Positions 22,169 through 33,012 of a stretch of 64,000 nt of DNA are shown here, piece by piece. This stretch comes from Anthopleura xanthogrammica (Eukaryota; Cnidaria; Anthozoa; Actiniaria; Actiniidae). A program made the translations under genes and the position numbers. The notes beneath the pieces are model-generated. The model was not told the DNA's origin and searched no databases. It was given only the letters and a program-made list of their open reading frames with translations. The stretch covers positions 24,144,578-24,208,577 of the forward strand of contig OZ025206.1 of the NCBI GenBank assembly GCA_964019055.1, written 5' to 3'. How positions within the stretch are numbered: the stretch's first letter is position 1; every line of letters begins with the position of its first letter.

Positions 22169-25100
22169 TCATTTTCTGGCCTTGCGCAAACTCATCAAAT
22201 CTGAGATGAGATTTCTGTTCAAGATAGAAGATACCGTGAACAGCCCAGCGAACATAGCCCCAGCAAAACCACAGGTCAGAATATCTTGTCCCGTCAGGTA
22301 CAATCCAGGAATACCTGTTTCTGGACGGAGGTTGATGCAGGTTTCAGGGCTAAAGCGATCCTTGTTGTGATCTATGCCATATATCTCCCCACGAGGGGAT
22401 GCGATGTAGTACTGATTAGTCAACGGCGAACCAGCATCAAAGAACTCCTCTTTGTCTTCCAGCTGAGGGAAGTAGCGGCAAGTTTGCTGCCACATACGTC
22501 GGGCAATGCGAAGCTTCAACTCTTCATATTCCTCTCCTCTTTTCATGACCCTCATCTCTTCCCACTTCTCAAACCACTCAAATGGGGCAAACGAGACGAT
22601 GGTACATGTTGACTTGCCTGGGAAACGCTTCTCCCATTCTGGGTCTTTAGTGGAAGGAAATGAAATAAAGAGAAGTGGGACGTCATGATTGCCTGCTTCT
22701 TCTGGTCCCATTTTGAGGTATTCCTCGGTAATTTCATCACAGTTATTGCCAGTGAAGGCCCAGACGTTGCTTGCTTTGATTCCAAGTTCTTCCTTGGATC
22801 CCTTCAGCCCGATGTAAACAGACATTGCACCGACGCCATGCCTGACTCCTTTGGTCTTGGGAAGGATTTCATTTAATGGAGAAACGCTGGGAGGCAGGAG
22901 TTTTTCGTAAGTGTTGTAGAAACCAGCAGCTGAGATGACCAGAGGAGCGAGAATGTCGACGTCACCGCTGCTTTTAGACACGCGCACACCTGGATTGGGA
23001 TGAAAAGTTATACACGAATGAGAAATATATCGGTGAAATACTAGAGGGACATTCAACTTGTATTGCATGATATACTTGTAACTAAATTAAATATTTTCAC
23101 TTGAGAACTGGCTTTTTCGAAGGTAAGGGAACGTAAGTTTTGATTGGCAGTAGCTTTGCTTTTGATGCAGTACCAATGCAGGAGCAATGGTATTGCACAA
23201 CTCTTACTATTGTCTTTCAAAGCTAAATATGAATCTCACTATAAAGAGTTTTAGATATTCAAAAGTAATAATTTACTGATAATTTACGTGAGAATAATTT
23301 TTGAGACGTACCTTTTACATGGCCTATAGGATTTAAGAGAATCTTGTCCACCTTCGCTCTAACCAGAACAGTACTGCCTCTCTTTTCCAAAGCTTGTGTG
23401 ATGTGAAGTGCAATCTCGCTGGCTCCACCACGGGGATAAGAAGCACCATACATGAAATGGTTGATAAGAAGGGCATGCATGGCAAAACTGGCTTCTTTTG
23501 GGATAGTGCCTGGAAAGAGAAGAAAAACAAATAAATGAAACAAATGGAAAGAGAGAAAGAAAAGCAAAGGTAAGGTAAGGAAAAAGGAAATCATACAGAC
23601 AATGAAGAGAAAGACGTTCACTGCTGTTGTTTGTTTTATACGATACTTGGAGGACAAGATTAAGTTAGTTCAGGTAAAACAGGACTATGTACAGCAATTG
23701 TAACTGATTAGAAATATTAGTTTGTCAATCTAACTTATTACATCTAGAAGCTTTACAGCTGTAACTTAGGAAATCATTCTATTATATTTTCACAAATCCC
23801 ACGTAGACTAGCTACCTATACAGCTATATGCGGGTGCATGTCATATTGTAACCATTTTCCTTAATTTATTTGAATGAACCTGATCCTACAAATATACTTT
23901 AGCTGTATAAAAAAATGCAAAGTAATCAAACTCCAAATAAACAAAAACACCAAGAATATTGGGATCCCTATAGTTTCATAATGTGGAGTTTGTGAAGAGG
24001 ATAGTACCCTTCTGTGCAAATTCGTAAAAGATGCATAAATTGTAATTGATCATAAAACATTAAACACATGAATATAGCAATTTTTTTGAAATACAAGAAA
24101 ATAGGTGTTTCATGTGTACATATATTTGTAGTGATTTTACCAATTTTTAAGTCGATTGAATGTATTTAAATCTTCACATATAAAGGAAAGTGCACAGAAA
24201 TGATGGACAAAACAACAAAGCTTTGGCTCACACCTAACTTAAATATATGGGAAGAATATGTACCTACCATAGTCTCCAAAACAGTAAGCTAAAACTGTCT
24301 TCAGGTCTCTGTTGTCAGTTAATTCATCAAGAACCTCTGTTAAAGTTCTCTTAGCCATCTTGAAGTAGTCAGTGAAGAGATGAATAAGACCTGTAGAGAC
24401 AAGAATTCTACCAAGCCAATAGGGTAAAGCCTTGAGAACAAAGAAACCCATTGTGCTCTTCCTCATTTTCTGAAAAATTAAACAATTATAATTATAATTA
24501 CACAATTAATTCAATTAATTTGAGATGATAGAAAGACCTATCAAAGATAGATTTTATTTTCCATTTTTTTCTGATACATTTCAGCTGATCACTCTTAAAA
24601 AAAAAACATTTTTTTTTACAACCATCACTCCCCCTACAGGGCTCTTCCACACCCACTACCACAGACTACATTTTCCCCCCTGGGGGTCCAAGAAGTAAAA
24701 CATGCAAACCAGTATTAAAGTTTGAAATTTCATTACCTTTAGAAGCTCTAGGTACTTATCGATGGCTTTCTTTTCATCAGGAAACTTTTCATACAGAGCA
24801 TTCCTAAACTCCTCTTTTCCACTCATGATTGGGAAGATTTTTGGGTTGCTCAGGTCACCTATTGCTACAGTGTCATACTGCTTCTCCAGAGGTGCCCACT
24901 GCAGCTGTCCGTCAGTCAGTTGGTCAATTAGGAATTTTGTCATAGTATTATTTTGCATTTCACCAATGTAATGAATTCCAGTGTCAAATTCAAATCCTAT
25001 AGACAGATAACTCATATATTTTAGAATTTTCTTGGAGGAGGGGGGTGAGGGGGTTGGAAGGTGGTTTTTAGTTAGAGGTTCTTAGGAAAAGATGGTTAAG

Positions 25101-25985
25101 GAAACTATGGGGGTTGGTCTATAGTTACATGTTTGTGAAATCTACAAGAATTAGAAGTGTTAGGGAAGGGGTAGTCTACATATATATATATATATATAAA
25201 TGTCACTGTCAATATCTAATTTGATTCAATAGTCCATTTTGCAGTTCCCTGCAACATATCAAAAGTTAGCCATGCCTTAATTTGCATTAAAGCGAGACCA
25301 ACAGAGAGCTTGCAATGATAGAGGCGTGAATAATTGTGCAAGGTGTTAAAAAAAGGTCTCTATTATTGCAAGCTCACTTATTCATCTTGCTTCGATGCAA
25401 AGGTATGGGTACCTTTCAAGATGGCGCAGGGAACTGTGAAAGGGGCTATTGGTGTGCAGGGAACTGTGAAAGGGGCTATTGGTGTGCAGTGGTGCATATC
25501 ATCAGACTACACTAAACAGAACCTGTAAATAGTACCTTTCTTTCAAATAATTCTGCATAGAATAATTCTTTACCTTTATCATGAAAAGTATGACAGCAGC
25601 CCCCAGCCTGATCATGCTGCTCCAACACCAATACCTTCTTGCCAACTTTAGCCAACAAAGAAGCACACGTCATGCCTCCAATACCACTGCCAATAACCAC
25701 AGCATCGAGGTTCTCCGGGATCTTCTTGGCTGCAAAACCCTGTTTTAAGATCTTGTCTCTCTCGGACTGATCCTCTATAATGGGTTTTGCTGGTTGGGTA
25801 GAGTCCACGAGGAAAGGGTTCATGCCAATCGAGTCTAGGTATCGGCGAACACGGAAAATGATTATCGGGATTAAAATTCCTAATACAGCAGCAACGAGGA
25901 TAACGTAGTTCTTTGCCCTGAAGGCATTGATAAGGAACTCTAAAGCTTTTTCGATGAGAACCATCTTTTCTAGAGAAACTTCCAA
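22169..25985 (-). CDS. RETSAT: All-trans-retinol 13,14-reductase (retinol saturase), complete, five exons
   Basis: Exons in coding order: 25574-25985, 24737-24996, 24268-24469, 23312-23509, 22169-22989; phases join to 630 residues (family about 610). Near the N-terminus NYVILVAAVLGILIPIIIF is a membrane anchor. It is followed by the dinucleotide-binding motif VIGSGIGGMTCASLLAKVG, ending LVLEQH, for FAD/NAD(P), then AGGCCHTF and FDTGIHYIG. Later landmarks are MHALLINHFMYG, YPRGGASEIA, AGSPLTNQYYIASPRG and LYLTGQDILTCG. The enzyme saturates the 13-14 double bond of all-trans-retinol at the ER membrane and belongs with CrtI-type phytoene desaturases. Two in-frame ATGs (25985 and 25964) could start it; the first is used here. 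It lies head-to-head with TOMM7, 192 bases apart. In an invertebrate the true substrate may be another carotenoid or retinoid. Confidence 0.93.
25211..25490. mobile_element. Foldback MITE in RETSAT intron 1 with a duplicated end
   Basis: Left end CAATAGTCCATTTTGCAGTT and right end GGAACTGTGAAAGGGGCTAT pair. The right end is present twice in tandem with a 30-base period (about 25427-25488). Confidence 0.6.
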
Positions 25986-26177
25986 AGAAAATCAAAAGAA
26001 AATTGCGAAAGCGTCGAGTAAGCCTGGTTACGAAATATCCTGAACCGAGGGAGTCTGGATACTAGAATATTTGGTGACCGTAACATTTTGTTTTAGTCGT
26101 GCACGTTGGTTTGCAGTTTGCGCCCTGAAATATTTCATAAAATATTTGCGATTTTTGGCGCAAAATAAGGTATAAAA
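25986..26177. promoter_or_regulatory. Short divergent promoter region between RETSAT and TOMM7
   Basis: Only 192 bases separate the two start codons, which point away from each other. Both 5' UTRs and both core promoters must fit here or overlap the first exons, so a bidirectional promoter is likely. No TATA box is obvious. Confidence 0.5.
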
Positions 26178-29100
26178 ATGGTTAAAATGAAGACTGAGAC
26201 GAAGAAGAGGGTCCAGACAGTCATCCATTACTCCAAGACTGCATTCCATTGGGGATTCATACCATTTATCATCTATCTAGGTAAGTAAGCCGAAGTTAAT
26301 GCTTGACTCAGTTGAGCTTATCTATCTGTTAAACTTCAGTATTTTGGAGGAATTTGGTTTAAAAGCAGCTGAAATACTACAGTTTAATCTGTTTTGCAGC
26401 TTTTATATTCTTCATATCTCTTAACCAAAGATTTTTAAATAAGAATTAGAGAAGAAAGAGTGTTATTAAACTCGAGATATAGCACGTGCCTAATGCCTTG
26501 CACTTACAGAGTTCGTCAGTCTTAGTTTCTTTTAAGGCCCGTTTACACTAGCAAATTTGTCGCGCGACTTGAGCGGCGATTTCATCGGCGATTTTATCGC
26601 GAACCAAATTCGCGCGTGTAAACGGCCGGCGATTTTATGGCGATTTCACGGCGATTTTTCTGCAATCCTGGTGCGATTTCTGGCTTCCAATATGGCCGAA
26701 GGAGTCGAGGCAGCTTGTGTTGGTCTTGCTATTGCTCTTGTAAATAGACGGAGGAGAAGAAGAAAGGAAAGGAGCATATGGGTAAAGCCGTATTTGTTGA
26801 AAAGAGAGTCAGATGGTGCTTATCATCGCCTTGTGAAGGACCTAGAGAAAGAGCCAGAAGAATACAAACTGTATTTCAGAATAACTCACGATGTTTTCCT
26901 GGAGCTCGTTGAAATGGTAAAACCTTTTATTCAGAAGAATGAAACTCGAATGAGAAATGCTATCTCTCCTGCTGAGCAGCTTGCAGTAACACTCCGTTTT
27001 ATTGCTACAGGTGAGAGCGTTTTGAGATTATAATAATATTCATTGACCTGTTTACAGTATACTTCATGCAAGAAAAGCATTTTTTCAAATGGAGCTATCG
27101 TTAACTACAGTGTTATCTGCACTGAAAATCAAAATATTTTCAATGTACAGCAACACATGATGAAGATTTCTCGCTTTCCGATTGGCTGATAAGTTTGTAA
27201 ACAAAAATTTCATTGGATAGATTGATACTAAAACCATTTGAATGCTAGTTTGAAAGCTAGAACTTCTGCCATATTTTTTCCTTAATTTTGCATGATAAAA
27301 AGCACCAATATTAATAGACAATACAAACCAAATAGAAATTGCACTAACTACTATTCATTATTGCTTATTTGGTTGCATTCGTTTAGTGTTTAATCTGTAA
27401 AAATAGTGTTTAAATTTCATGGATTTTACTTTATTTTAGGTATGATAAAAAAATATTTTATGTTTACAGGAGAATCATACTCAAGTTTGCAGTATCAATT
27501 CCGCATAAACAAAGGCACTTTATCTCTTCTAATTCCAGCAGTTTGTGTTGCCATTTCCACTGTTCTTACTGAATACATCTTATGCCCCAGCTCACAGTAC
27601 GAATGGCTTGCAGTATCCAAGAAATTCAGAGAAAGATGGCAATTACCAAACTGCATTGGAGCCATTGACGGCAAGCACATCAAGATTCTCCATCCCTCTG
27701 GGAGTGGTTCTGACTACTACAATTACAAGGGTTTTTATAGTATTGTATTAATGGCAGTGGTTGGTCCTTGCGCAGAATTTATTTTTTGTGATGTTGGTTG
27801 TCAGGGTCGCATAAGTGACGGTGGAGTATTGAGAAATACAGTTTTCTTTCAAGCTCTTCAAGCCAACAAGCTAAATATCCCACCACCCTCTGCCCTTCTC
27901 AAGGATGATACAGAGCTGCTTGAAGATTGGAATCCAGTCATACCTCACTACTTTGTAGGAGATGAGGCCTTTGCTTTATCCCAAAACATAATGAAGCCAT
28001 ACCCAAAGAGAGGATTGACAGAAGAGCAACGAGTTTTTAACTATCGCTTGTCTAGAGCACGAAGAATCAGTGAAAATGCATTTGGTATTCTTGCTGCCAA
28101 ATTTCGAGTATTCCATACTACATTGTGTGTCAAGCCTGAGAGTGCTGTCAGCATTGTTCATGCATGTCTGGTTTTACATAATTTCCTGATGTGCAAACAC
28201 TCTACTGAGTACACACCACCTGGCTCAATGGATGATGAAAGGGAGAATGGGGATGTTGTGAATGGTGAATGGAGACATGGAACAAGTACCAGTAGCTGCA
28301 TCAATGACATCTCACTTCCAGGACAGAATTATACCAGAAATGCAAGTCACATTAGGGATAGTCTATGTGAATATGTAAATGGTCCTGGTCAAGTGTCATG
28401 GCAATGGAAAACCCTTTTACCATAAGAGACAAATTGCAGACTACAGTACCTACCCGCTTATAAGAGATTTTCCAAGTTAGCCTAAGTGATCATGACCTAA
28501 TTTAGTAGATATTTCAATTCTTAGTATCAGGCTATATATATATGTATACATTACTCATACCAAGTTTAGAGATTTTTATAGTATACATATGCATGTTTAA
28601 GTTCACTGCTTTTGAGAGTCATGTCTTTTATATCTTTGCCTGAAGATCTTTAGGTTCATTTTATAACAAGAACCTGTTTCAAATTTTAGGCTAAATAGGT
28701 TCTTATGTGATCATGAAGGGGGTTCTGAATTGATATTTTTAGGCTAACAGGTTATTAAATTCTAGGTTCTTATGAGCAGGTATTAGTATTTTATTGTAAA
28801 AATATATGCAGAGTATATTAAAATCATTCTTTTTAAATTTATTTTTGTATCAATCTCCAAGTATGACCTGAACATACCTTATGGATTTTGGAGTTTTAAA
28901 GTTGAAGTCCATAAATATATTATCAAATGTATATTACAAATAAATGCTTTATAATATATATATATATATATATAGCACAAACATAAATATACTTGCAAAA
29001 CTTCTTAATTGCAGTTGTTCATTTTGTAATAGCTTTTCTCAAAACAATATGAGATTTAAAGTTTTAAAATTGTAATATTATGGGCAATATGCATGGGCAC

Positions 29101-32100
29101 ATAACAAATATTAGATTAAAATGAAAGTACATTGTATTCACTTGATGGTAAATCATGGGCAGAGGTTTGACTTGAACCAAACTGTGCCTCGAAAAGCAGC
29201 TGCTGAATTTGCAGCTTTACAAACCCTTTTGCCCTCTTATCTGTTATTTCTCTGAGTGATTGGGAAACATGTTTCCCAAACAGTGTATCACCATCCTCCA
29301 GCTCAGAAGCTTTTCGTTTGCTTGTAACCTCTTCCAAAACAGACATCGACTTTTCTATAAGTTTAGTTTCAAGGAGTTCCCTCTTCGCCTTTGCCGAGTT
29401 TACCTTAAAGGGCTTGCTGACCACTGCACTGCTGGCATTTAATTGTGAAAAGGGCGGTTCCTCGTTTTCTCCATCTGAATCTTGTTCATCCATAACAGTA
29501 ACATCATCTGAATTTACTAGTAATATCCCAGGAGTGGGCCTTGTTTTAACCGGAGTAATGCTGTCTTCAAGAAACCCCAATACTGCAAACCACTTCCAAG
29601 ATGGAATGTAAACATCTTTAGTTCCTGTTCCTGTCCCCTTGGATGTCCTCACCTTTCCTAGCTCTTTTCCATATTGGGTTCTCAGATTTCTGAGTTTGCA
29701 TTTGATGTCTTCATCTATAATGGTATGCAAATTCAATCATATTTAAATGATTTGGTAAGTAAGCAGTAAATAATAACTCATGCAGCCAACTCTCTAGTTG
29801 TCATACAAGGATGGCAAAATTTAATAAAGGTGTGTGTGTGTGTGTGTGTGTGTGTGAGTGAGTTAAGGGGAACAAAGAAGTAAGAAAAAATAAAGTGGCT
29901 ATTAGCAAGGATTGAGGGTCGGAGCTATAACACACCCAGCCCCTCCCCCCATCCCAGTCATATTCCTCTGAAAGGCTAAATGAAGACATCTGCACTGTAT
30001 TCATAAGCACCACCCAAAACATATATTATAATGTTAAGGCCCATTCATTCAGCAACATTAATGATAAACTATTCTCAAATATGTTGTCCAGACTAAAAGG
30101 CATTGCGTCAATAATGTAGTCATTTGCATTATGTACTAAAATTTTCAAATATTTTTTTTCAGAAGTACAAAAAATTATTATATTGCAAATCAAAATTCTT
30201 TTGAGAAATTGAAAAAAATGATTTATGCAAATGTTTTATTATTGACTGAATGTGCTTTTCTTTTGCATGGACAACATTCAATGACTGTATATGCAAAATA
30301 AAATATTCATGAAATTGTAGTTTTACTATTTCATTGAAAAGCGATCATATAAAATATATTATATTTTTTTCTCAAAATATTAGACCTAAGCTTACAAGTA
30401 AAATTCAAAAAAAAAAAAAAGCTAATATTTACAAGCTCGAAGACATAATATTTATCTAAAAAGTCTTCCTCGAAACATTAAAGTGCAAAATTAAATTTGG
30501 AGAACTCAGAAATTCGCATGTATTGACATAAACACCGTATAATTTTTTTTTTCTGAATGATTCAATTCACACATACATAAAGCTTACTTGTTACGATCGG
30601 CTCAAATTAAAAACAGCTCACTTGACTCTTTGATGTTTACTCATTTACAGCCAAAAATGACAGACGTTACAAGTTACAATGTAAAGAAAGTTTTAAAACA
30701 GGGGAATATACATTTTATTACTATTTAGTACAGCAATAAGACATAATTTTTCAATACTAACCATTGAAAGAACTTTGCAACTCTTCCTCCAAGCTTATTC
30801 GGATGGCTTCTCGTGCCGCCTGGCGTTTATCCTGTCGTTTAAAATCGCCGGAACTTGTTTTGTACAAACAATCGTACTTCGGCCATTCATTTATTAACAA
30901 TTCTTCTTCATCCGTCTTCCATGTAGTCTTTTTTTTAGAGTTAGTGTTGGTCGTCCTTTTAATTCTGGTTTCTGCCGCCATGTTTACCTTCGACCTCTGA
31001 CGTCAGCAGTGGTAACATTTTCTCCCGAGCGGGGTAGGGATAGCAACATTTTTGACAAGTTTCAAGTGGAAATCGCAGCGAGTTGCAATAAATTTCGAGC
31101 ATGTTCGAATTTGCGGCGACAAAGCTGCGATCTGTCGCCGTGAAATCGCCATAAAATCGCTGGCCGTTTACACGCGCGAATTTGGTTCGCGATAAAATCG
31201 CCGATGAAATCGCCGCTCAAGTCGCGCGACAAATTTGCTAGTGTAAACGGGCCTTTAAACATAACCAGAAGGGATTTCTAGATCGGTTAGTTTGACACAT
31301 AATTGCAGATTCTTGGTATATATTTTCTCAGTTTTTTGCTGGACAGCTTGCTGGACCGGTAACAACCTTTTCCACAGGTAGCCCAACCACAAGTCAAAAC
31401 CGGACTACTATAACCAGGATCATCCACATAACGAGAACCAATCAAAATAATGTAGAATGAAAACAATGCATTCCAACTTTGGGTAGTCAAGCCAATCAGA
31501 GGCTTGGGTTCTTGCTGTCTAAATGGCCCCAGTTATAGTTATAGAACGGTTTTCATATGAGTGGGAAACATACAGTACTGGCTTACAGCACGCACACGGT
31601 TACAACATGCTGTAACATTGAAATGGCTTCCCATTGTCTTCCAGTAATTCATCCAATCACAATGCGTAGTTATGGTTACAGTAAGATACGGTAAGGCAGT
31701 ACGACTGCGAATTTACTGTATCGTTTCCCACTCATACGAAAACCGCTCTAGTAGTTGCACAGTAATAATATTTATTATGCAATTTAATCTTAATCCCATA
31801 ATTGTTTGTTAGGTCTAAAGAAAGGAGGAGATCCAGGAATGCCTGAACCAACATTATTAAGGTAAAGTTCCATTGTGTCTATCAGCAAAACAAAATTGTT
31901 ACTCTATGGCTAATTACTATAAGCAATTTCTCAGATAGCAAATAAAGTGCATTGTGATCTAGCTTCAGTACAGACATCTTTTGTTTACCATGCCTTATAT
32001 GGTAATGTTTGTACCAAATCTAAACCACAATGCATCCTGTTTTTCAAACTGAGAAATGGTGTAAGGTAATAAAAACAGGTGAGAAACTGAACAAAATCTG

Positions 32101-32509
32101 CTTACTGACACATTAGGGACATAGCAGTACCCAATAATTTAGGTCTGTTGCTAATACATAGGGCGTTTTAGAATATACCACCCCCAGTACTTTTGACCTA
32201 GGGCCCCCAATATTTTTGGTCTTGCAGTGGCCCTACACATGTGATGATGTGAAGTCCAGGAATCAACCCTGAGACCTCATAGGTGGGTGCACTACTGCTA
32301 CACCACCCTTGATTCTTGGACTTAGCGCTTGAGCTGTATTTGTGTTTTCAATGTTTGCATTTCTTGATTTACCTTGATGGTATTGTGTAATATATTAAAA
32401 GGTGCTAAGCAAGTCCCCCCCCCCTCCCCCCCCAAATATTTCTATCCTTAGTGAAATTATTTATTTATTTTTTCATTGCTTTTGTTGTTACAGTATTCTT
32501 TGGGCTTGA
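26178..32509 (+). CDS. TOMM7: TOM complex subunit Tom7, 55 residues, three exons
   Basis: Exons 26178-26280, 31813-31861 and 32494-32509 join in phase to exactly 55 residues, the length of animal Tom7. The peptide has MVKMKTETKKRVQ, a single membrane helix HWGFIPFIIYLG, the conserved GGDPGMPEPT loop and the ending SILWA. Tom7 is a small tail-anchored subunit of the mitochondrial outer-membrane import pore that tunes TOM assembly and PINK1 retention. The exons are too short to stand out as open frames. Intron 1 (26281-31812) is 5.5 kb, of which 4.7 kb is a complete PIF/Harbinger transposon; a small foldback element (31543-31749) lies 63 bases before exon 2. The last exon encodes only five residues. 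Confidence 0.93.
26692..28425 (+). CDS. HARBI1-like transposase (DDE_Tnp_4), two exons
   Basis: Exons 26692-27010 and 27470-28425 join in phase across ATG/ESYSSLQYQF, a hallmark of this family, giving 424 residues. The catalytic acidic residues fit Asp173 (GAIDGKH), Asp223 (GRISDGG) and Glu308 (ISENAFGIL); HYFVGDEAFAL and RLSRARR are further family motifs. The N-terminal part has a basic stretch NRRRRRRKER, probably a nuclear signal. The protein should cut and join the ends of the surrounding element together with its accessory partner. No frameshift or stop was seen. The intron 27011-27469 has GT-AG ends. Confidence 0.92.
28426..29115. other. Gap between the two Harbinger genes
   Basis: About 690 bases of AT-rich sequence where both convergent genes end, with a short TA repeat near 28959-28974. 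No other gene seen. Confidence 0.5.
29116..30981 (-). CDS. MADF/Myb-SANT-like accessory protein of the Harbinger element, two exons
   Basis: Exons 30762-30981 and 29116-29714 give 272 residues. The N-terminus has a lysine-rich start followed by TWKTDEEELLINEWPKYDCL and, after the splice, DEDIKCKLRNLRTQYGKE, a MADF/Myb-like DNA-binding region. The middle is acidic (DEQDSDGENEEPP), and the C-terminal part is helical and charged (KAKRELLETKLIEKSMSVLEE), suitable for a coiled coil. PIF/Harbinger elements encode such a protein to bind the element ends and bring the transposase into the nucleus. Its position near the right end, reading inwards, is the usual arrangement. Confidence 0.85.
29829..29856. 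repeat. (GT)n microsatellite
   Basis: About 14 GT units within the Harbinger element, in the intron of its accessory gene. Confidence 0.9.
31543..31749. mobile_element. Foldback MITE upstream of TOMM7 exon 2
   Basis: Inverted ends of about 27 bases (AGAACGGTTTTCATATGAGT against its complement at 31723-31749). The interior holds ACAGTACTGGCTTACAG and CTGTAACATTGAAATGGCTT, close to the repeat unit amplified in the ATG9 intron at 40590-42060. Confidence 0.65.
31928..32059. mobile_element. Palindromic MITE, family with a copy at 56772-56903
   Basis: A 130-base imperfect palindrome centred on TACCATGCCTTATATGGTAA, with arms around GCATTGTGATCTAGCTTC. A second copy at 56772-56903 keeps the same order. 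It lies in TOMM7 intron 2. Confidence 0.6.
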
Positions 32510-33012
32510 TGGAAAGATAAATTTGAACAAGGAAGAAAATTGATTTTATGCTCAAGTGCAGCTCTAATCTGGTGCACAGGATTTTTAAATGACAACAGGA
32601 TAACAACAGAAAATTAAACTGCAAGACGGCATGAAGAAGAATAATCATGAATGACATTTATTATCAAAGCCATGTATATACAGTCTACTGGTGTATTCTT
32701 TCACAATAATTTATAAGCCTTGCTGCCAGGACATTTGCTATTGTCTTATGTTGGTATGAAATATATGAAAAGTAAAGTCAACTTGTGTGAAATAATGGTA
32801 CATATTTATTTGGCTATCATCTCTGTCACTTTAATATTTCCCCAAATTTCTTAGATATGTATGGAAAGTAAAAAACTGACAATTTTTGTACAAGAGAAAA
32901 CGAAACACGTCTATCTTCAAGGATCCCTGAAAACTACTTAGTACAAGTCATGTTAGCTTTTTGTTTTAGGAATGTCACTCTAATGGCAAGGAAAATAAAT
33001 TAGTATTTATTG
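32510..33012. other. Convergent intergenic region TOMM7 to RSPH1
   Basis: The 3' flanks of both genes meet here. An AATAAA on the minus strand (33006-33011) begins two bases after the RSPH1 stop codon. No gene or repeat recognised. Confidence 0.4.

Larger units (their letters stand above)
26535..31254. mobile_element. Complete PIF/Harbinger DNA transposon inside TOMM7 intron 1
   Basis: The 4,720-base element starts AGGCCCGTTTACACTAGC and ends in the reverse complement. The terminal inverted repeats run about 118 bases and I see a single mismatch between them. It is flanked by TTA on both sides (26532-26534 and 31255-31257), the target duplication typical of PIF/Harbinger. It carries the two genes expected of an autonomous member, a DDE transposase (+) and a MADF/Myb-like accessory protein (-), converging towards each other. 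Both read as intact, which together with near-identical ends suggests recent insertion. Confidence 0.92.

Noticed and set aside
26028..26249. 73-codon minus-strand frame upstream of RETSAT
   Set aside because: It overlaps TOMM7 exon 1 on the opposite strand and matches nothing known; TOMM7 explains the conservation.
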